This document shows positions 1-8,133 of a stretch of 64,000 nt of DNA, in pieces; within the stretch, counting starts at the first letter, position 1, and every line of letters starts with the position of its first letter. This DNA comes from Desulfobaculum sp044987625. GTDB taxonomy: Bacteria > Desulfobacterota > Desulfovibrionia > Desulfovibrionales > Desulfovibrionaceae. The position numbers and the translations under genes were made by a program. Where the stretch lies: assembly GCF_044987625.1 (NCBI RefSeq), contig NZ_JBJDSB010000006.1, positions 127,512 to 191,511 of the forward strand, in the 5' to 3' direction. The notes beneath the pieces were generated by a model. The model was not told the DNA's origin and did no database searches. It worked only from the letters and a program-made list of their open reading frames with translations.

Positions 1-565
1 ACACGTCCTCGACCTTGAGCGGCTCCATGCCGTACAGGGCCGTGAACAGGGCGTTCTTCTCCACAAGGGCGCGCTCGATCTTGGCCTTAAAGAGCTTCAT
101 GTCGGCAAAGTCGCTGGCGCGAATGCCGATGCGGGCCATCTTGTCCTCGTAGCAAGGACCGATGCCACGACCGGTGGTGCCGATCTTGTGCTCGTCGCTC
201 TTTTGCGTTTCACGCGCTCCGTCGAGGAGTTTATGATAAGGCATGATGACCTGGGTCTTTTTGCTGACAAGCAAACGACCCGGGGCAACGTTGATGCCCT
301 TGGCTGCGAGTTTGTCGACTTCCTCAAGGAACACAACGGGGTCGAGGACCACGCCGTTACCAATGAGACAAGCCTTTTCCTGGTGGAGGATGCCGGAGGG
401 GATGAGATGGAGAATGTGCTGCTCTCCATCAACCACAAGGGTGTGTCCGGCGTTGTTTCCGCCCTGAAAACGCACAATTACGTCTGCGTCTTCTGTAAGC
501 AGGTCGACGATTTTTCCCTTCCCCTCGTCTCCCCACTGGGCGCCCATTACAACAACATTTGACAT
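1..565 (-). CDS. purA: Adenylosuccinate synthetase, N-terminal part (cut by the window edge)
   Basis: This enzyme joins IMP and aspartate, using GTP, to make adenylosuccinate in AMP synthesis in the cytoplasm. The 188 residues present begin MSNVVVMGAQWGDEGKGK, the family's N-terminal GTP/IMP loop, with the catalytic Asp13 and His41 (in NNAGHTLV) in their usual places. The segment TTGRGIGPCYEDK also matches the IMP-binding region. The ATG at 565 is chosen because AGGAGAG lies just upstream on the minus strand. The gene runs off the left edge, so about half of a normal protein of about 425 residues is missing. A good -35 box lies upstream. The family call is very secure. Confidence 0.97.
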   Translation of the reverse strand, partial: MSNVVVMGAQWGDEGKGKIVDLLTEDADVIVRFQGGNNAGHTLVVDGEQHILHLIPSGILHQEKACLIGNGVVLDPVVFLEEVDKLAAKGINVAPGRLLVSKKTQVIMPYHKLLDGARETQKSDEHKIGTTGRGIGPCYEDKMARIGIRASDFADMKLFKAKIERALVEKNALFTALYGMEPLKVEDV

Positions 566-637
566 TTCTCTCTCCTTCTGTAAGAAGCGCTGCTTTCCGC
601 GCGCTTTTTTGCCGCGACACACGGCAAAATGCATTCC

Positions 638-666
638 TACCTAAAAAACGCTGTCGATAAAGTCAA
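638..666 (-). promoter_or_regulatory. Candidate sigma-70 promoter of purA
   Basis: On the minus strand TTGACT (661-666) is followed after exactly 17 bases by TAGGTA (638-643), about 70 bases before the purA start codon. The -35 box is good and the -10 box is weak, so this is a plausible but unproven promoter. Confidence 0.35.
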
Positions 667-727
667 TATTACAATCTGATATCCCTTGGTAGGCTTTTTG
701 CTAGTTCATCCGTGAGGATGGAGGCCT

Positions 728-2146
728 ATGAAACGACATGCGAAAATATTTGCACGCCCCGGATTGTGGGTGGCTGTGGCCATCACGTCCATCGTGCTCG
801 TCCAGTTGGCGCTGACATTCAGTTGGCGCGGCACTGACGCACCCCCGAAACTCCGGGTTGCCGCCCCGGCCCTTAAATGGGTCGAAGGCGGGCTCTCCCC
901 TTATGGCCCAGGGTTCGAGCAAGAGCTGCTCGACTCCTTCTGCCGCCAAAACGGCATGCAGTGGGTCTGGAAAAAAACCAACTCCTGGGACGACGCGTGG
1001 GAGATGGTCCGCAACGGCGAAGCCGACGTGGTGCTGGGGCTTGGCTCCAACCCGCCGGACAGCCTTGACGTGCCCATTGCCGCTGGCCCGGCCTACGCGC
1101 AATTTGCCCCCATGCTCATCCGCGCCAAGGGCGCGCCGGACCCTGCCGAAACCTGCGGCTCGGTTCTGGTGGCGTGTGCCCCCGCACTGGTTGCGGCCTC
1201 CGCCGCAGCGCATTCCACGCAGGACGGCTGCGCGCCTACGCCTGTTGCCCCGCCGGACACGGCCCTGCAGCCGGTGCTGGACTCGCTGGACAACGGCGGC
1301 CCCTCGGCCGCGCTGGTGGACAGCGGACGCTTCCGGCTTTTGCAACCCTTTTACCATACCATACAAAGCACAAAGAAACTGCCCGGTTCCATTGAATACC
1401 GGTGGTTCTGGAGCGAGCGCTCGCCCGAGCTGGCCCGCGCCCTTGCGGACTTTTGGACCCGCACCATGGACAACGGCACCTACCGCGCGCTGTATGAAAA
1501 ATATTTCGGCTTTCTGCCCGAAAAAACGGATTATTACGAACTGTATCACCTTCTGAAGACGCTGCGCAACAAACTGCCGCGCTACGAGGATGAAATCCTT
1601 GCGGCAGCGCGGGAGAACGGCATTGACCCGCTTCTTCTTGTGGCAGTGATCTATCAGGAATCGCGTTTTGACCCACACGCCCGCAGCAAGACGGGCGTGC
1701 GCGGACTGCTGCAGATTACGCGCACCACGGCCCGGGAACTGGGCGTGAACCGCAACGACCCCTTTGAAAGCATCAAGGGCGGCGCGCGTTACCTCAAGCA
1801 GCTGTACCGCGGCTTCGATGACATGGACCTTTCGTTCTTTGACCGCTGGTTCTTCACACTGGCCGCCTACAACCGTGGGCGTGGCCATGTGAGCGACGCC
1901 ATACGCCTGTCCCACGCTCTTGGCGGAACAGGCTCGTCATGGCGGGAACTCAAGGCTGTGTTCCCCAAGTTGTCATACGAAAAGTATTACAGGAATGCGA
2001 AGTATGGATATACGCGAGGATACGAGGTGGTGCACTATGTGGAAAAGATCCGCTACTACTACTACATCCTACACGGACTCGTCGTCCTTTCGCGGCCGGA
2101 AGCGCAGCAGCTTGCCGCGTTTACCGCCAGTTCCTCCGTCCTTTAG
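728..2146 (+). CDS. mltF: MltF-type membrane-bound lytic murein transglycosylase
   Basis: The enzyme cleaves peptidoglycan between MurNAc and GlcNAc, leaving a 1,6-anhydro end, in the periplasm. The 472-residue protein has an N-terminal membrane anchor (about residues 13-31). Next comes a solute-binding-protein-like domain (about 40-260) with the LRVAAP opening and the family pattern of an embedded amino-acid-binding fold. The C-terminal SLT domain carries the catalytic Glu at residue 311 in IYQESRFDPHARS, followed by GLLQI and later AAYNRGRGHV. This domain order is that of MltF. GGATGG-type purines precede the ATG at 728. The last 78 bases overlap the convergent gene on the other strand. Confidence 0.93.
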   Translation: MKRHAKIFARPGLWVAVAITSIVLVQLALTFSWRGTDAPPKLRVAAPALKWVEGGLSPYGPGFEQELLDSFCRQNGMQWVWKKTNSWDDAWEMVRNGEADVVLGLGSNPPDSLDVPIAAGPAYAQFAPMLIRAKGAPDPAETCGSVLVACAPALVAASAAAHSTQDGCAPTPVAPPDTALQPVLDSLDNGGPSAALVDSGRFRLLQPFYHTIQSTKKLPGSIEYRWFWSERSPELARALADFWTRTMDNGTYRALYEKYFGFLPEKTDYYELYHLLKTLRNKLPRYEDEILAAARENGIDPLLLVAVIYQESRFDPHARSKTGVRGLLQITRTTARELGVNRNDPFESIKGGARYLKQLYRGFDDMDLSFFDRWFFTLAAYNRGRGHVSDAIRLSHALGGTGSSWRELKAVFPKLSYEKYYRNAKYGYTRGYEVVHYVEKIRYYYYILHGLVVLSRPEAQQLAAFTASSSVL

Positions 2147-2470
2147 GAAGGGGTTACTCATGCTTTGCGCCGGGGGGACGGGTTCGTCGCCGGGAGTTGC
2201 CCGCTCCTTCCAGTGGTAGTTGAAGAGCTGGTTCTTCCAGCACACGGTCTGGATGAGGCCAAGGATGATGACGGCCTCTTCCCAGCGTTTTGTGGGTTCG
2301 TACTGCTGAACGATTTCTGCGTACTTCTCCCAAAGGTTGGCAAGGGAATCCTGATCATAGGCCATAAGCTTCTGGGCCAGCTTCGAAAGCGCCTTCTCCA
2401 CGTCTATCTCCAAGTCTGCGTTGTCTTCTGATTGTGTGCGCCCCGTGGGGACTTTGGCAAATTGCCCCAC
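2069..2470 (-). CDS. Small conserved-looking protein of unknown function
   Basis: I do not recognise a family for this 133-residue protein. The middle (about residues 25-95) is rich in Leu, Trp and acidic/basic pairs, with stretches such as SLANLWEKYAEIVQQY and WEEAVIILGLIQTVCW that look like amphipathic helices. The last 40 residues are Gly/Pro/Arg-rich and probably disordered. The reading frame opens with GTG at 2470; no strong ribosome-binding site is visible, so a later start is possible. It is transcribed toward mltF and its last 78 bases lie inside the mltF coding region, which is unusual if both ends are real. The protein is cytoplasmic: no signal peptide or membrane segment is seen. 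Confidence 0.6.
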   Translation of the reverse strand: MGQFAKVPTGRTQSEDNADLEIDVEKALSKLAQKLMAYDQDSLANLWEKYAEIVQQYEPTKRWEEAVIILGLIQTVCWKNQLFNYHWKERATPGDEPVPPAQSMSNPFLKDGGTGGKRGKLLRFRPRKDDESV

Positions 2471-2526
2471 GAGCGGCGGTATGGTAACAGCACTTCTTCA
2501 CCACGTAAATCCGAGGAGACCCGGCC

Positions 2527-3801
2527 ATGAGCGACCTGAAAAAGATGTACCGCACCCTCACGCAGGACCCGTTTCCCAGTGAAATGAGCCTGCGCATCGG
2601 CGATCAGGAACTGCGCTTTACCAAGCGCACCTGGACGCTGGACGGCGAGGAAAAAGGCCTGCGGTACGGCGAAAACCCCGACCAGCCCGCAGCCCTGTTC
2701 GAACTGACAGGCGGCGGACTGGAACTGGACGGCGTTTCCTTCCGCGCAGCGGGCGAGGGCCTTGTCTCCGCCCTGACCGAGGAACATATGCTCCAGGCTG
2801 GCAAGCATCCCGGCAAGATTAATCTGACGGATGTGGATAACGGCATCAATATTTTGCAGTACCTCACTGCCAAGCCCGCCGCCGTCATCCTCAAGCACAA
2901 CAATCCCAGCGGCGCAGCATGGACCGAAGACGGCATCGCCGCCGCCGTGGAGCGCGCCTTCCACGCGGACCGCATCGCGGCCTTTGGCGGCGCGGTTATC
3001 GTCAACCGCCCCATCGACGACGAAACCGCCGAGCTGATCAACTCCTCGTACTTTGAAGTGGTGGCCGCTCCGGCCTTTGAGGGGAGCAGCCTTGCCACCC
3101 TCAAAAAACGCAAGAACCTGCGCATCCTGCAGATCCCCGGCCTTGCCGAGCTGGACAAGCTGATCGGCGTGCCCTTCCTTGACCTGAAGAGCCTGTCCGA
3201 CGGCGGCGTGGTGGCCCAGTTGTCCTTCCGCAACCGCATCCTCAGCGCGGAGGACTTCATCCCCGCCGAAGCGGAAAAGGACGGCAACACCTTCATCGCC
3301 CGCCAGCCCGACGCCCGCGAGGCCGACGACCTGCTGTTTGCCTGGGCCGTGGAGGCCGGCGTGACCTCCAACTCCGTCATCTTTGTGAAGGACGGCGTAA
3401 CCACCGCCATCGGCACCGGCGAACAGGACCGCGTGGGCTGCGTGGAGCTGACCATCCACAAGGCCTACACCAAGTACGCGGACCTGCTGGCCTCTGACGA
3501 GGAAGGCTGCTCCCTGTACGAGCTGAAGCTGAAGGCCAAGACCGACGACGACGCCGCGGCCAAGCTGGCGGACATCGAGGCCCGCACCCGCGAGGCCAAA
3601 GGCGGCCTTGCCGGTTCCGTGCTGGTTTCCGACGGGTTCTTCCCCTTCCGTGACGGCGTGGACGTGGCCCTTGAGCAGGGCATCACCGCCATTGCCCAGC
3701 CCGGCGGCTCCATCCGCGACTGGGAAGTCATCACCGCCGTGAACGAGGCTTCGCCGCAGGTTGCCATGGTCTTTACGGGCCAGCGCTCCTTTAAGCACTA
3801 G
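2527..3801 (+). CDS. purH: Standalone AICAR transformylase (PurH C-terminal half only)
   Basis: The protein transfers a formyl group from 10-formyl-THF to AICAR, the ninth step of IMP synthesis. The 424 residues match the transformylase part of bifunctional PurH, including RYGENPDQ (46-53) and the catalytic motif K123-H124-N-N-P-S-G. The 190-residue IMP cyclohydrolase domain that normally precedes it is absent, so ring closure must come from a separate enzyme not in this window. The ATG at 2527 follows GAGGAG at a good distance. A segment around SLYELKLKAKTDDDAAAK looks like an insertion relative to common PurH. The divergently oriented purA 2 kb away acts in the same pathway but is not in an operon with it. 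Confidence 0.88.
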   Translation: MSDLKKMYRTLTQDPFPSEMSLRIGDQELRFTKRTWTLDGEEKGLRYGENPDQPAALFELTGGGLELDGVSFRAAGEGLVSALTEEHMLQAGKHPGKINLTDVDNGINILQYLTAKPAAVILKHNNPSGAAWTEDGIAAAVERAFHADRIAAFGGAVIVNRPIDDETAELINSSYFEVVAAPAFEGSSLATLKKRKNLRILQIPGLAELDKLIGVPFLDLKSLSDGGVVAQLSFRNRILSAEDFIPAEAEKDGNTFIARQPDAREADDLLFAWAVEAGVTSNSVIFVKDGVTTAIGTGEQDRVGCVELTIHKAYTKYADLLASDEEGCSLYELKLKAKTDDDAAAKLADIEARTREAKGGLAGSVLVSDGFFPFRDGVDVALEQGITAIAQPGGSIRDWEVITAVNEASPQVAMVFTGQRSFKH

Positions 3802-3810
3802 ACTGATACC

Positions 3811-3840
3811 CGCGGCGGCGGTGCTCCGCCGCCGCGTTCC
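3811..3840 (+). terminator. GC-rich hairpin after the AICAR transformylase gene
   Basis: A perfect 11-bp stem (CGCGGCGGCGG at 3811-3821, partner at 3826-3836) with a 4-base loop starts 9 bases after the stop codon and is followed by TTCCTCTC. The T-run is poor, so termination may be partial or need Rho. Confidence 0.5.
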
Positions 3841-3974
3841 TCTCACCTTCCGGGCCCTCCGCCCGGAGCGCGACGCTTCCGCCCCACTCCCCGGGCGGGC
3901 CGACTGGTACGAATCCGGATCGGGAAAGAAGGCCGCACGGCACCACCGCGCGGCCGTAAAGGCAAAAAGGACTT

Positions 3975-6023
3975 ATGAGCTCACCCATCGTACGACACCC
4001 CGCATCCGGGTGCATTGTCGAATTTATGCACGGCAACCGGCCCAATCTGGCCTGGGTTCTGGAAGACCAGTCCGGCCGCTACCGTGTGCTGACCATCACC
4101 AGCAGGGAAATGAAGCTCCCCGGCGCTCGCCTGTTGCCGTGGACCGGCCCCGCAGAAAACAGCGGGCTGAACCGCGAGGAAATCATGGAGCGCCTGCGCC
4201 ACCACCAGGAGCGACGCGACGCCCTTGCCAAAGACATCGACCCCAAGGAAATCTGGGACCTGAGTCAGGGCGAGCTGGACCGCGCCACCACGGAGTGGTT
4301 TGCCGGGCTTATCTGGGACGAGCCGGACATTGATCAGGTGGCCGCCATGGGCCACGTGCTGCTGGACTATAAGACCCACTTCAAGTTCAATCCCCCGGAC
4401 TTTGAAATCTACTCCGCCGAAACCGTGGAAAAGCGCCTTGTGGAGCAGGCGGCCAAGGAAGAACGCGAACGCGTTGTCGCCGCCGGCCAAAGCTTCTTCC
4501 ATGCGCTGTGGAACGCACGCACCAAGGGCCAAGTGCCGCCCAAGAATCCGGACGAGGAAATGACGGCCAAGCTGCGCGATGTGCTCTACGCCGCCATGGC
4601 CGACACCTCCGGCACCACGGAACTGACCATCTGGAACGCCGTGCGCAAGGGCCTGCCCGACGATCCGAACCTGCCCATGTATTTGGGCCAGACCTGGGGC
4701 ATCATCCCCGAACATTTCAACGTGCAGCTCCTGCAGGAAGGCTACGACTGGGGCGATGAGTGGTCCCTTGAGCACTCCGCCGAGCTGCGCCTGCGCGAAA
4801 ACCAGCTCCGCGAGATGGCGCGCGAGCCCGAAGAATCTCCCTTCGTCAGCATCGACTCCGCCACCACCCGCGACATTGACGACGCCTTCCATGTCCGCCG
4901 CCTTGAGGACGGCACCCTGCGCCTGCAGATTGCGCTGGCCTGCCCGTCGCTGACATGGGAGTTCGACTCCGAGCTTGACCGCGCCGTACGCGATCGCGCC
5001 AGCAGCCTGTACCTGCCCGAGGGCACGTGTCACATGCTGCCGGAGTCCTATGGCCTTGGCCTGTACAGCCTGCAGGAGGGCGAAGCCCGTCCCGCGCTGG
5101 TGCTGGACTGCCTGCTCACGCCGCAGGCCGAACTGGTCCGCGCCACACCGCGCGTCACATGGGTGCGCCTTGCCGCCAACAGCACCTACGAGGCCGTAGA
5201 GGCCGCCCTTGAGGACGGTTCCGCCGACGAGAACCTCACCATCGGTGCGGAACTTGGCCGCCTGCTGCGCGACAGGCGCATTGCCAACGGCGCGGTGATT
5301 GTGGACCGCCCGGACCCCAGCATCACGCTGGAGGGCGAAGGCAAGGACACCATCGTCCACATGACGCGCCGCGCCGATACGCCGCAGGCCCAGCTGATGG
5401 TCAGCGAATTTATGATTCTGGCCAACTCCACACTGGGCGGCTGGGCGCAGGAAAAAAACATTCCGCTGCTGTACCGCACGCAGGACATCACCCTGCCCGG
5501 CGACGCCGCCGGCGTGTGGTCCACGCCCGAGGACTCCTACCGCGTGGTGCGCCTTATGGCCCCCACATGCCTGGAGATGTCCCCCAAGCGCCACGCCACG
5601 CTGGCGGTGACGGCCTACAGCCCCATCACCTCGCCCCTGCGCCGCTATCCGGACCTCCTCAACATGGCGCAAATCATCCACTACCTGCAAAACGGCGAGC
5701 CGCATCTGGACGCCGACCGCCTCGGCCGGATGATTCCGCTCATCAACGCCCGCAACGAGGCCGTGGGCCGCATCCAGCGCTACCGCCCTCGGTACTGGAA
5801 GCTGGTCTACTTTAGCCAGCACAAGCACGACTACTTCTCCGCCATAGCCGTGGACGACGGGCAGCTGGTCACCGTGGCCCTGCCGGAAGAACAGCTCTAC
5901 CTGCGCGCGCCGCAGAAGCTGTTTGGCGACAAAATCTACCCCGGCCAGCGCTTTCAGGTGCGCCTGAACAAAATCAACCCGCGCCTGAATGAAATCCGCA
6001 TCGTTGAGGCGCTGGAAGAATAA
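3975..6023 (+). CDS. RNase II/RNase R family 3'-5' exoribonuclease (RNB domain)
   Basis: The protein is predicted to degrade RNA from the 3' end in the cytoplasm. The RNB catalytic motif is clear at residues 291-304 (SIDSATTRDIDDAF), with acidic metal ligands at D294, D300, D302 and D303. Later RNB signatures are present too (FMILANSTLGGWA and SPLRRYPDLLN), as is a C-terminal segment compatible with an S1-like fold. The first 250 residues differ from E. coli RNase R and RNB and look like the divergent form seen in delta-proteobacteria and cyanobacteria. The ATG at 3975 follows AAAAAGGA. It is 682 residues long, near RNase II size, so I do not choose between rnb and rnr. Confidence 0.9.
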   Translation: MSSPIVRHPASGCIVEFMHGNRPNLAWVLEDQSGRYRVLTITSREMKLPGARLLPWTGPAENSGLNREEIMERLRHHQERRDALAKDIDPKEIWDLSQGELDRATTEWFAGLIWDEPDIDQVAAMGHVLLDYKTHFKFNPPDFEIYSAETVEKRLVEQAAKEERERVVAAGQSFFHALWNARTKGQVPPKNPDEEMTAKLRDVLYAAMADTSGTTELTIWNAVRKGLPDDPNLPMYLGQTWGIIPEHFNVQLLQEGYDWGDEWSLEHSAELRLRENQLREMAREPEESPFVSIDSATTRDIDDAFHVRRLEDGTLRLQIALACPSLTWEFDSELDRAVRDRASSLYLPEGTCHMLPESYGLGLYSLQEGEARPALVLDCLLTPQAELVRATPRVTWVRLAANSTYEAVEAALEDGSADENLTIGAELGRLLRDRRIANGAVIVDRPDPSITLEGEGKDTIVHMTRRADTPQAQLMVSEFMILANSTLGGWAQEKNIPLLYRTQDITLPGDAAGVWSTPEDSYRVVRLMAPTCLEMSPKRHATLAVTAYSPITSPLRRYPDLLNMAQIIHYLQNGEPHLDADRLGRMIPLINARNEAVGRIQRYRPRYWKLVYFSQHKHDYFSAIAVDDGQLVTVALPEEQLYLRAPQKLFGDKIYPGQRFQVRLNKINPRLNEIRIVEALEE

Positions 6024-6048
6024 CCCGGCCCCTCCCCGCATCACAACC

Positions 6049-6087
6049 AAACGGCCCGCACCACCACTGGTGGCGCGGGCCGTTTTT
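6049..6087. terminator. Bidirectional intrinsic terminator between convergent genes
   Basis: AAACGGCCCGC (6049-6059) pairs with GCGGGCCGTTT (6075-6085). A nested CCACC/GGTGG pairing sits in the loop and a T-run follows on the plus strand. It can serve both the exoribonuclease (plus) and the outer-membrane protein gene (minus). Confidence 0.85.
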
Positions 6088-6114
6088 GGTCTGCGGGCGG
6101 TGAAAGACTGCGGG

Positions 6115-7410
6115 CTAGAAATACCACCCCACCCAAGCACTGACCCGGCGCGCGGGCTTCACGTCCACATCCATTCCCGGCGGCGTTCCCGGCAGGGGAT
6201 AGCCACCGAACTCCGTCCCCGCATCCCCAAAGGGCAGGCTGGCGTGGACCGTCAGGTCCATATTGTCGGCAAGGTCGATGCTCACGCCCGGCAGCGCCGT
6301 GCCCGACCCGTCATCAAGGTTCACCATGCCCGTGGCAAACACATGCACAAGGGGATGCACCTCGCAGTCCACATGCGCTCCGGCGTAGGCCGTTCCAAGG
6401 GTGTACATCTCGCCACGGGCAATGCGCCGCGCCACGGCGGGGTCCGTATACTGGTCCGAAAAATCATTGCGGGACAGGCCGTTGGCGTGCAGTTCCACAT
6501 AGCCGTACCAGTTCCTGCCCCCCGCCACCCACGAGCGGTCCACGTTGGCTGTCACAGACGCATAGCCGCTGCGCCCACGGCTGGCGGTGTGCAGGGCCGT
6601 CCATGTGCCGTCCACGCGCCACGCCGCGTCCCCGGCGTAGCCCACAAGGCCAAGGCCCGCCACGGTATCCCTGTAGTGCCGCGCGGCCAGAAGCTCCACC
6701 TCGGTGGAACCAAAGGCCAAGCCCACCTTGCCGCCGACCGACGCCTGCTCAAAATCCACATCCCGCGTGGCCGCATCCCGGCGCGGAACGTACATCACCT
6801 GCACATCCGCCCGCCCCGCCGGAACCCGCACAAAAACCATATCCTCGCCGGTCTTGTAGTCGCGCTCGATATCCGTTGGCGCAAAGGGGCTAATGAGGTC
6901 CATGGGATTAAACAGAAAGCCATGCCCCCACGTCACGGCCTGCCGCCCCACGCGCACCTCGCCCCACGGGGGGGTATAGGCCGCATAGAGCCTGTCGATG
7001 CGGTGGGTCACCACGTCCCCATCGTCGTCGGTGGCAACGTGGGACAGGTCCAGAAAGGAAGTGGAATCGTCCACAGGCGGCGCGAGGGTGACGCCGGAGA
7101 GCATGGAATACCTGTCGGCAATGCGCTGGGCGTCGCGCCGGGACTCACTGTGCCCGGCGATGACCTCATAATGCATTTCCGTATGCACGCGGCTGCCGAG
7201 AAAGGCCCGGTGCTTCAGGCGCGCCTCCACGCTGGCGTCGGTGTTGGGGGACAGGCCAACGCTTTGGCTGAGGGTGTCGTCGCGGGGAAAGCTGGTGCCC
7301 ACGCGGGCCTTGAGGTGCCCGCCAAGCTCCTGCTCCACCGCCGCCCCCCGCGCCCACGCAGGCGCGAGCAGCGCAAGGCAGACAAGCGCAGCACACAGCG
7401 CCCGGCGCAT
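6115..7410 (-). CDS. Predicted outer-membrane beta-barrel protein of the export operon
   Basis: The 431-residue protein has a signal peptide (MRRALCAALVCLALLAPAWARGAA). The rest alternates short aromatic/hydrophobic strands and polar turns and ends in WVGWYF, the terminal aromatic signature of outer-membrane barrels. Patterns such as VRVGRQAVTWGHGFLFNPMD recall the DUF1302/alginate-export type of barrels that accompany LolA-like proteins and export pumps elsewhere; this similarity is by eye. It is the last gene of the block, 2 bases after the ATPase gene ends. Its likely role is the outer-membrane exit or acceptor for the ABC system next to it. The substrate is unknown. Confidence 0.75.
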   Translation of the reverse strand: MRRALCAALVCLALLAPAWARGAAVEQELGGHLKARVGTSFPRDDTLSQSVGLSPNTDASVEARLKHRAFLGSRVHTEMHYEVIAGHSESRRDAQRIADRYSMLSGVTLAPPVDDSTSFLDLSHVATDDDGDVVTHRIDRLYAAYTPPWGEVRVGRQAVTWGHGFLFNPMDLISPFAPTDIERDYKTGEDMVFVRVPAGRADVQVMYVPRRDAATRDVDFEQASVGGKVGLAFGSTEVELLAARHYRDTVAGLGLVGYAGDAAWRVDGTWTALHTASRGRSGYASVTANVDRSWVAGGRNWYGYVELHANGLSRNDFSDQYTDPAVARRIARGEMYTLGTAYAGAHVDCEVHPLVHVFATGMVNLDDGSGTALPGVSIDLADNMDLTVHASLPFGDAGTEFGGYPLPGTPPGMDVDVKPARRVSAWVGWYF

Positions 7411-7412
7411 AG

Positions 7413-8102
7413 CTACTTTCCCCCGCCCATCTCGCCGTCCACACGGCCATCCTTGATGCGGATAATCCGCTGGGCGTAGTCCATGACCATCCTGTCATGG
7501 GTGGAAAAGATAAACGTCACCCCGCGCTGGCGGTTCATCTCGCACATCATTTCAAGCAGGCCGCGCCCGGTGTCGGAGTCGAGGTTGGCGGTGGGCTCGT
7601 CGGCAAGGACGATGGACGGACCGGATACCACAGCGCGCGCCACGGCTACCCGCTGCTGCTGTCCGCCGGACAGCTCCGCCGGGCGGCGTTCATACAGCCC
7701 GGCAAGGCCAACGTCATCAAGGATGGCGCGCGAGCGCTGGCGGCGCTCCTGCGCGCCTACGCCCTGCATCAGCATGACGTATTCCACATTCTCCTGCGCG
7801 CTGAGGACGGGGATGAGATTATAGGCCTGAAAGATAAACCCGATGGTGTTCAGGCGAAGCTCCGCAAGGGCGGACTGGCTCATGTCCGACAGCACGCGCC
7901 CGCCAACGGAGACCGTGCCGGAATCCGGCGCATCCAGCCCGCCGATAAGGTTCAGGAGCGTTGTTTTGCCCGACCCCGACGGCCCCGCAAGGGCCACAAA
8001 GCCCCCCCGGTCTATGGTGACGGAGACGCCCCGCAGGGCATGCACGGGCACACTGCCCTGCGTGTAGGTCTTGGTCACATCCTCGCACACCACCATTGCC
8101 AT
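7413..8102 (-). CDS. ABC transporter ATP-binding protein, LolD/MacB type
   Basis: This 229-residue ATPase has a Walker A GPSGSGKT (residues 40-47), the signature LSGGQQQR (144-151), Walker B IVLADEP (164-170) and a switch His in STHD. The sequence style, including NLIGGLDAPDSG, is that of LolD/MacB/FtsE ATPases that work with FtsX-fold permeases by mechanotransmission rather than alternating access. It should power the two permeases encoded just upstream. The ATG at 8102 or the one two codons later could be the start. It lies 31 bases after the permease gene in the same transcript. Confidence 0.93.
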   Translation of the reverse strand: MAMVVCEDVTKTYTQGSVPVHALRGVSVTIDRGGFVALAGPSGSGKTTLLNLIGGLDAPDSGTVSVGGRVLSDMSQSALAELRLNTIGFIFQAYNLIPVLSAQENVEYVMLMQGVGAQERRQRSRAILDDVGLAGLYERRPAELSGGQQQRVAVARAVVSGPSIVLADEPTANLDSDTGRGLLEMMCEMNRQRGVTFIFSTHDRMVMDYAQRIIRIKDGRVDGEMGGGK

Positions 8103-8133
8103 GCGGCTCTCCTTGTCCGTTCCGGGACCGGTC

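Noticed and set aside
188..562. A 124-residue plus-strand open frame
   Set aside because: It lies fully antisense to the conserved purA N-terminus.
3981..6140. A 719-residue open frame antisense to the exoribonuclease
   Set aside because: It mirrors codon structure of the real RNB gene, has a Gly/Val/His-rich composition and shows no family motif.
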